Shown here one piece after another: positions 60,876 to 64,000 of a DNA stretch of 64,000 nt; position 1 is the first letter of the stretch, and each line of letters opens with the position of its first letter. The stretch is from JBBDIK01 sp964640385 (lineage in GTDB: Bacteria > Actinomycetota > UBA4738 > JBBDHU01): the NCBI GenBank assembly GCA_964640385.1, contig CAZXFL010000008.1:27959-91958 (forward strand). Direction: 5' to 3'. The translations under genes and the position numbers were made by a program. The notes under the pieces were generated by a model. The model was not told the DNA's origin, ran no database searches, and saw only the letters and a program-made list of their open reading frames with translations.

Positions 60876-61781
60876 CTACGTGGCCTGCCAGTCAGGGAAC
60901 TGGTCGAACGTGGTGTTGGAGGTCAGCTGCCCCTGGAAGGCTCCGCTCGCGCTCATGATGACGATCTCGTCGTCTCCGTCGACCCGGTCGAAGTAGGCGA
61001 TCCGGTTCCCCTCCGGGGACCACGCGGGCCCGGCGTCGGACGCGGTTCCCGTGAACGTGAGTCGGGTCTGCGAAGTCCCATCGGGACGGGACTTGTAGAT
61101 GTCGTACCCCGCGCTCACCCCCGGATCCAACTCGAACGCCAGCCAGTTGCCGTTGGGAGACCAGTTCGGGTCGTAGGCGATGGTGGAAGCGTCGGTCACC
61201 GACTGCCGATGGCTCCCGTCGGGGTCCATCGTGAAGATGCGGTCGGTCCCAGAGACCTCGTGTTCGTAGGCGATGCGGTCGCCGTCCGGCGACCACGAGG
61301 GATCCGCATCCTCTTCCGGGCTACTGGTGATGGTGCGGCGATGGCTCCCGTCCGCGTTCATCACGACGACCTCGGTGTCCGACGCGCTCGGGGGGATGGA
61401 GCCGACCGCGATCTTGTTTCCGCTCGGTGACCATGTCGGCTCGGATTCGTCGGTGGTGGTGTTGGTCAGGCGATCGACGTGGGTCCCGTCGCGACGCATC
61501 ACGAAGATCTCACTACTCGAGCCCGCGTAACGCGCAAAGGCAATCATCGTGCCGTCGGGCGACCAGGCGGGATCCCTGTCGCTCACGGTGTTCATCGTAA
61601 GCTGGCGAACCCCGCCGCCCGTGTCGGTCATCGTGTAGATCTCGTAGTCGCCGTCCTCATCGCTCGCCCACGCGATGCGCCCGTCGTTGCCGGGGAACGT
61701 GGCACCTGACGGCGCGGCCGGCAGTCCCGACAGGAGCCCGGCCGCCATGACGACGGCGAGCGCGATCCGATTCCAACGCAC
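60876..61781 (-). CDS. Secreted TolB-like beta-propeller protein
   Basis: A 301-residue exported protein. A signal peptide (RIALAVVMAAGLLSGLPAAPSGA) is followed by six PD40/WD40-like blades, seen from WSPDG, WSPSG, WSPDG, WSPNG and WSPEG repeats plus a final PDW. Likely a periplasmic or surface binding scaffold of unknown ligand. GTG at 61781 has AGGAG seven bases upstream; the open frame before it lacks a ribosome site. It converges with the receiver gene. Confidence 0.78.
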   Translation of the reverse strand: MRWNRIALAVVMAAGLLSGLPAAPSGATFPGNDGRIAWASDEDGDYEIYTMTDTGGGVRQLTMNTVSDRDPAWSPDGTMIAFARYAGSSSEIFVMRRDGTHVDRLTNTTTDESEPTWSPSGNKIAVGSIPPSASDTEVVVMNADGSHRRTITSSPEEDADPSWSPDGDRIAYEHEVSGTDRIFTMDPDGSHRQSVTDASTIAYDPNWSPNGNWLAFELDPGVSAGYDIYKSRPDGTSQTRLTFTGTASDAGPAWSPEGNRIAYFDRVDGDDEIVIMSASGAFQGQLTSNTTFDQFPDWQAT

Positions 61782-62083
61782 GAGCGATCTCCTTCCCGGG
61801 ACCTTGCTGCGAAGCACGCTACCTGCCGACCCCGCGAACGACAAGGAAACGCTTGGGACGCCACTCGGGTGATTGCATGAGCCCGAGGATATCTGCTGGC
61901 TTGGTGGGATGCAGTTCGAACCAGCGCTGACCTGCTGAAACGGCTTTCTGTCGCTGCGACTTGAATCGATCCGGCTGAGGATTCGAACGCCTTGAAGGGA
62001 AACCCGGAGGGAGTAGTCGGACCTGGTCGAGCGAGTTATGGAACTAGGGCGCCTTAGGTCTTACCCACGTATCAAAACCACTA
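61782..62083. other. 302-base non-coding stretch with repeat copy 1
   Basis: After the TolB-like gene promoter region comes the first copy of a degenerate repeat (61881-61950) and a stretch with a second TTCGAAC (61982-61988). No frame is convincing. Base composition falls from here on compared with the rest of the window. Confidence 0.5.
61881..61950 (+). repeat. Degenerate repeat, copy 1
   Basis: Shares with copy 2 the blocks GGCTTGG (61898), GTTCGAACC (61914) and CTGACCTGCTGAAAC (61927-61941) at identical spacing, plus a final TCTG. The start GAGGATATCTGCTGGCTTGG also matches copy 4 at the window end. Read on the minus strand the GGTTCGAAC looks like a tRNA T-loop, but the flanking stems do not pair. 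Confidence 0.6.
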
Positions 62084-62416
62084 TCAAAACGACACCCAGC
62101 CACTCTTCTCAACGTCATACGGCCTTATAACGACTTTCACCTTCCTTTCCTGTCCAACAACAGATTGGAAAGCCCTGGCCACTCTTGCGGCCAGATCTTG
62201 CAGAGCATCTTTGGTACGCGCGCGTCCTTCCCAAAGATCAACATTTATTCTGGTTACGATTGCGCGAAAGCCGTCAGGCTCACAGATGGGAACTAAGTCA
62301 ACCTCGTAATCATTTATTTCGAGGACCGGTATGCTTATCATTGCGTGTCGCACGGCCTCCTCAATCTCTGACAGCGGATCTTCTCCTCTCAAGTTGAAAG
62401 CTGTGACGAGCGGCAT
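62084..62416 (-). CDS. Small tautomerase-like protein, AT-richer than its surroundings
   Basis: A 110-residue protein beginning Met-Pro-Leu-Val, followed by a helix and two strands, which resembles tautomerase-superfamily proteins that use Pro1 after Met removal; the match is weak. Its codons use A and T in third positions far more than the neighbours, a sign of recent transfer. A GGAGGGG ribosome site, a perfect TTGACA -35 (62468-62463) and a TACCTT -10 (62443-62438, spacer 19) on the minus strand suggest it is expressed. Confidence 0.5.
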   Translation of the reverse strand: MPLVTAFNLRGEDPLSEIEEAVRHAMISIPVLEINDYEVDLVPICEPDGFRAIVTRINVDLWEGRARTKDALQDLAARVARAFQSVVGQERKVKVVIRPYDVEKSGWVSF

Positions 62417-62506
62417 GGCTTCCCCTCCTGATCCATCAAGGTACTGCGTCCGCGAAGTGGATTGTCAACCATCGATTCGACGGTGTCTTCCTAGACCTAG
62501 TCTAGC

Positions 62507-62746
62507 TTGGCCGACTCCTGCATCCAGGCGGGATTGTATTCCTGGACGACCACCAACTACCTGCTGTCGCATGCGGCGTCGTTCTTCGTGACGAACCTGG
62601 GATGGACGACCGAGGAAGTTTCGGCGGCCGACGACCTGCACCAGTGGGCCGTCCTTCGCACGGCGCCGGTCCCCGACACGCGACCATTCGACTACTACGT
62701 CGACTTCTCAGCGGGCTTGGCTAGACAATGTTCGAACCGCCTCTGA
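62507..62746 (+). pseudogene. Fragment of an unrecognised protein ending in repeat copy 2
   Basis: A 79-codon frame from TTG with host-like codon use (YSWTTTNYLLSHAASFF, WTTEEVSAADDLHQWAVLR, RPFDYYVDFSAG). The last dozen residues are encoded by the repeat, so the original gene seems to be cut by it. There is no good ribosome site. No family recognised. Confidence 0.4.
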
Positions 62747-62766
62747 CCTGCTGAAACAGATATCTG
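62703..62766 (+). repeat. Degenerate repeat, copy 2
   Basis: GGCTTGG (62714), GTTCGAACC (62730) and CTGACCTGCTGAAAC (62743-62757) are spaced exactly as in copy 1, ending CAGATATCTG. The bases between the blocks differ, so the copies are old or only the blocks are under constraint. Confidence 0.6.
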
Positions 62767-62964
62767 AATTGCGCGCGTAGCCCGCCGTTCGGCAGCATTC
62801 GAGAAGATTCGAACCCATCTGTGGCCGTTGCCTCCTCGGCGTGGCGGACCGCGGTCATTCCATTAGGGGCCCAGGACCACGAGCGCGTCGGCCGCAACGC
62901 AGCCGTCTGGGTCGGGCGATGATCGGGTTGACGGTGCTTCAAATGCAGCGTTCCCTCTACTTCT

Positions 62965-63807
62965 CTACTTCCTTCCCGAGACCACCCATGTGCTCCAGGG
63001 GAAGACGATGCGTCCCGCATCTTCATGCTGCTGCGCCGCTGCCAACACCGCCTGCTTGACGTCCTCGCGCATCGCATCGTCAACGCCTGCGAGCGGCTTC
63101 GCTACTGGCGCGACGACATCCAGGATGAATGTCCAATAGTCCTCGGGCGAGTCGAAGGAGACGGTTCCCGTGACCTCCTTCTCCTCGAGATCGCCGATGC
63201 CAGCATCTTCGAACAGCCCGGCGAGCGCCCCCGGCGCCGCGTGCCGGAAGACCCCGGGACTGTCCGGTGGCGGCGATGGAAGCGAAAGCATCTCGCTCAC
63301 GACCGCTCCAGCCGTCGCCGCCCAAGGGTTCTTCGCCGCATCTGTCCAAGCAGACATCGCGAGCGTGCGCCCGGGCTTGAGGACTCGTCCGAGTTCCCGC
63401 AGGCCGGCGGACGGGTCGGCGAAGTACATCACGCCGAACCGGCACATCACAGCGTCGAAGCTGTCGTCGTCGAACGGGAGGGCGTTCTCGTCGGCGACAC
63501 GCACGGAGAAGTTCTCGATGCCGCGTTGCCGTGCGTTCTCAGCGGCGATGCCGACCATGTCTTCTGCGACGTCAACGGCGACCACGTCGCCGTCCCCGAC
63601 GCGTATGGCGGCGGTGAGGCCAGGTTCTCCTGTTCCGGTGGCCACATCGAGGGCATGATCTCCGTCCTTCAGATCCAGCGTATCGAGCAGCTCCGTACCG
63701 ATTGGTGCGAGCCACGCCAAGACGAATGCATCTTGTTTCTGCCAACCCGAGGAGAACTCGTTCCATACCTGGCGCTGTTGCTCGCGGATGTTCTCGACAG
63801 ATGTCAT
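62965..63807 (-). CDS. UbiE-type SAM-dependent methyltransferase
   Basis: A 280-residue class I methyltransferase. Motif I is DVATGTGEPGL (about 54-64), post-I is VAVDVAEDMV, and the DDSFDAVMCRFGVMYF segment is the usual motif II region. The C-terminal half is specific to a group of UbiE/COQ5-like proteins of unknown substrate. AGGGAGAG lies four bases before the ATG. It stands alone among repeats, which fits acquisition by transfer. Confidence 0.8.
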   Translation of the reverse strand: MTSVENIREQQRQVWNEFSSGWQKQDAFVLAWLAPIGTELLDTLDLKDGDHALDVATGTGEPGLTAAIRVGDGDVVAVDVAEDMVGIAAENARQRGIENFSVRVADENALPFDDDSFDAVMCRFGVMYFADPSAGLRELGRVLKPGRTLAMSAWTDAAKNPWAATAGAVVSEMLSLPSPPPDSPGVFRHAAPGALAGLFEDAGIGDLEEKEVTGTVSFDSPEDYWTFILDVVAPVAKPLAGVDDAMREDVKQAVLAAAQQHEDAGRIVFPWSTWVVSGRK

Positions 63808-63939
63808 GTCTCTCCCTCTTGGGCTGCCGCGCCTCTCGGATTGATGATGTGCCCCCGAATCGCTTGTGCGCTCGCGGGACGCAGGTCAGTGTAGACCAGC
63901 AGTGGATTGCCATGGCCAGCGTCTAGCGTGATGGCCTCA

Positions 63940-64000
63940 ACGGATCCGCTGCGTTGAAACAGATCTGTCATCACGACCCCAAGGATCTGCTGGCTTGGCT
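63940..64000 (+). repeat. Degenerate repeat, partial copies 3 and 4 at the window end
   Basis: Bases 63940-63967 (GATCCGCTGCGTTGAAACAG, then ATCTG) resemble the end of copies 1 and 2. Bases 63975-64000 (ACCCCAAGGATCTGCTGGCT, then TGGCT) match the beginning of copy 1, and the copy continues beyond the window. Confidence 0.5.

Larger units (their letters stand above)
62417..62964. other. 548-base region with a gene fragment and repeat copy 2
   Basis: It contains the promoter of the AT-rich gene, a GC-rich fragment of a coding region (62507-62746) and repeat copy 2 (62703-62766). Between 62767 and 62964 no gene is seen; there is one further TTCGAACCC (62808-62816). Confidence 0.5.

Noticed and set aside
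61914..62816. Several TTCGAAC motifs that could be T-loops of minus-strand tRNAs.
   Set aside because: No copy has pairing T stems or an acceptor stem; treated as part of a degenerate repeat.

Overview
The window is high-GC DNA with many GTG starts, tightly overlapping genes and few non-coding gaps. It carries two gene neighbourhoods that are conserved in Actinomycetota. The first is sua5 - LMW phosphatase - rpiB - glyA - wecA ... atpI-BEFHAGDC - murA (in Mycobacterium tuberculosis the Rv1301-Rv1315 region). The second is mnmA - ligA - gatCAB - serA - ilvE - FAH protein - gltX - tRNA-Glu (the Rv2992-Rv3024 region). A mycobacterial-type RpiB with a catalytic Glu, an AtpA with a C-terminal extension and many apparently leaderless genes fit the same phylum. 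The exact lineage cannot be told from the sequence; an uncultured, deep-branching actinobacterium is my inference.

Layout. 1-3.8 kb: end of sua5, phosphatase, rpiB, glyA, wecA. 3.7-11.5 kb: an inserted polyamine/guanidine module (agmatinase-family hydrolase, methyltransferase, a broken decarboxylase/PIN chimera, a class III aminotransferase and a potABDC-type ABC importer with a Tat-exported lipoprotein) separating wecA from the ATP synthase operon. 11.6-19.0 kb: complete F1Fo ATP synthase operon, with an unusual hairpin-filled spacer before atpC. 19.1-26.9 kb: murA, then a translationally coupled run of membrane and lipid-related genes (AlkP-like membrane protein, CPBP protease, two SCP2-like proteins, alcohol dehydrogenase, PrsW protease). 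26.9-31.0 kb: meaB, a nickel/cobalt permease and a Fur-family regulator that share an operator-like palindrome, a crotonase, a frameshifted GNAT gene and a small zinc protein.

31.1-37.4 kb, minus strand: a corrinoid-dependent methyl-transfer cluster. It has a pyrrolysine-free MttB homologue, DUF1638, a RACo-type corrinoid activase, a pterin-binding methyltransferase, a corrinoid protein and the truncated remnant of a second MttB. Together these could move a methyl group from a quaternary or tertiary amine through a corrinoid protein to tetrahydrofolate. Two related palindromes occupy the one long gap in the cluster.

37.6-59.9 kb: flavodoxin, fused pabBC, a phospholipase C-like lipoprotein, then the mnmA-ligA-gatCAB-serine-ilvE-gltX block, interrupted by an inverted EamA transporter and by two MFS genes. 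The second MFS gene has a long leader with a four-codon upstream ORF and a stem-loop. 60-64 kb: an orphan receiver-PAS protein, a secreted TolB-like propeller, and a more fragmentary tail with an AT-richer small gene, a gene fragment, a methyltransferase and a degenerate repeat family.

Regulatory theme: at least twelve starts lie 6-9 bases behind a TANNNT-like -10 box, so leaderless transcription seems common here.
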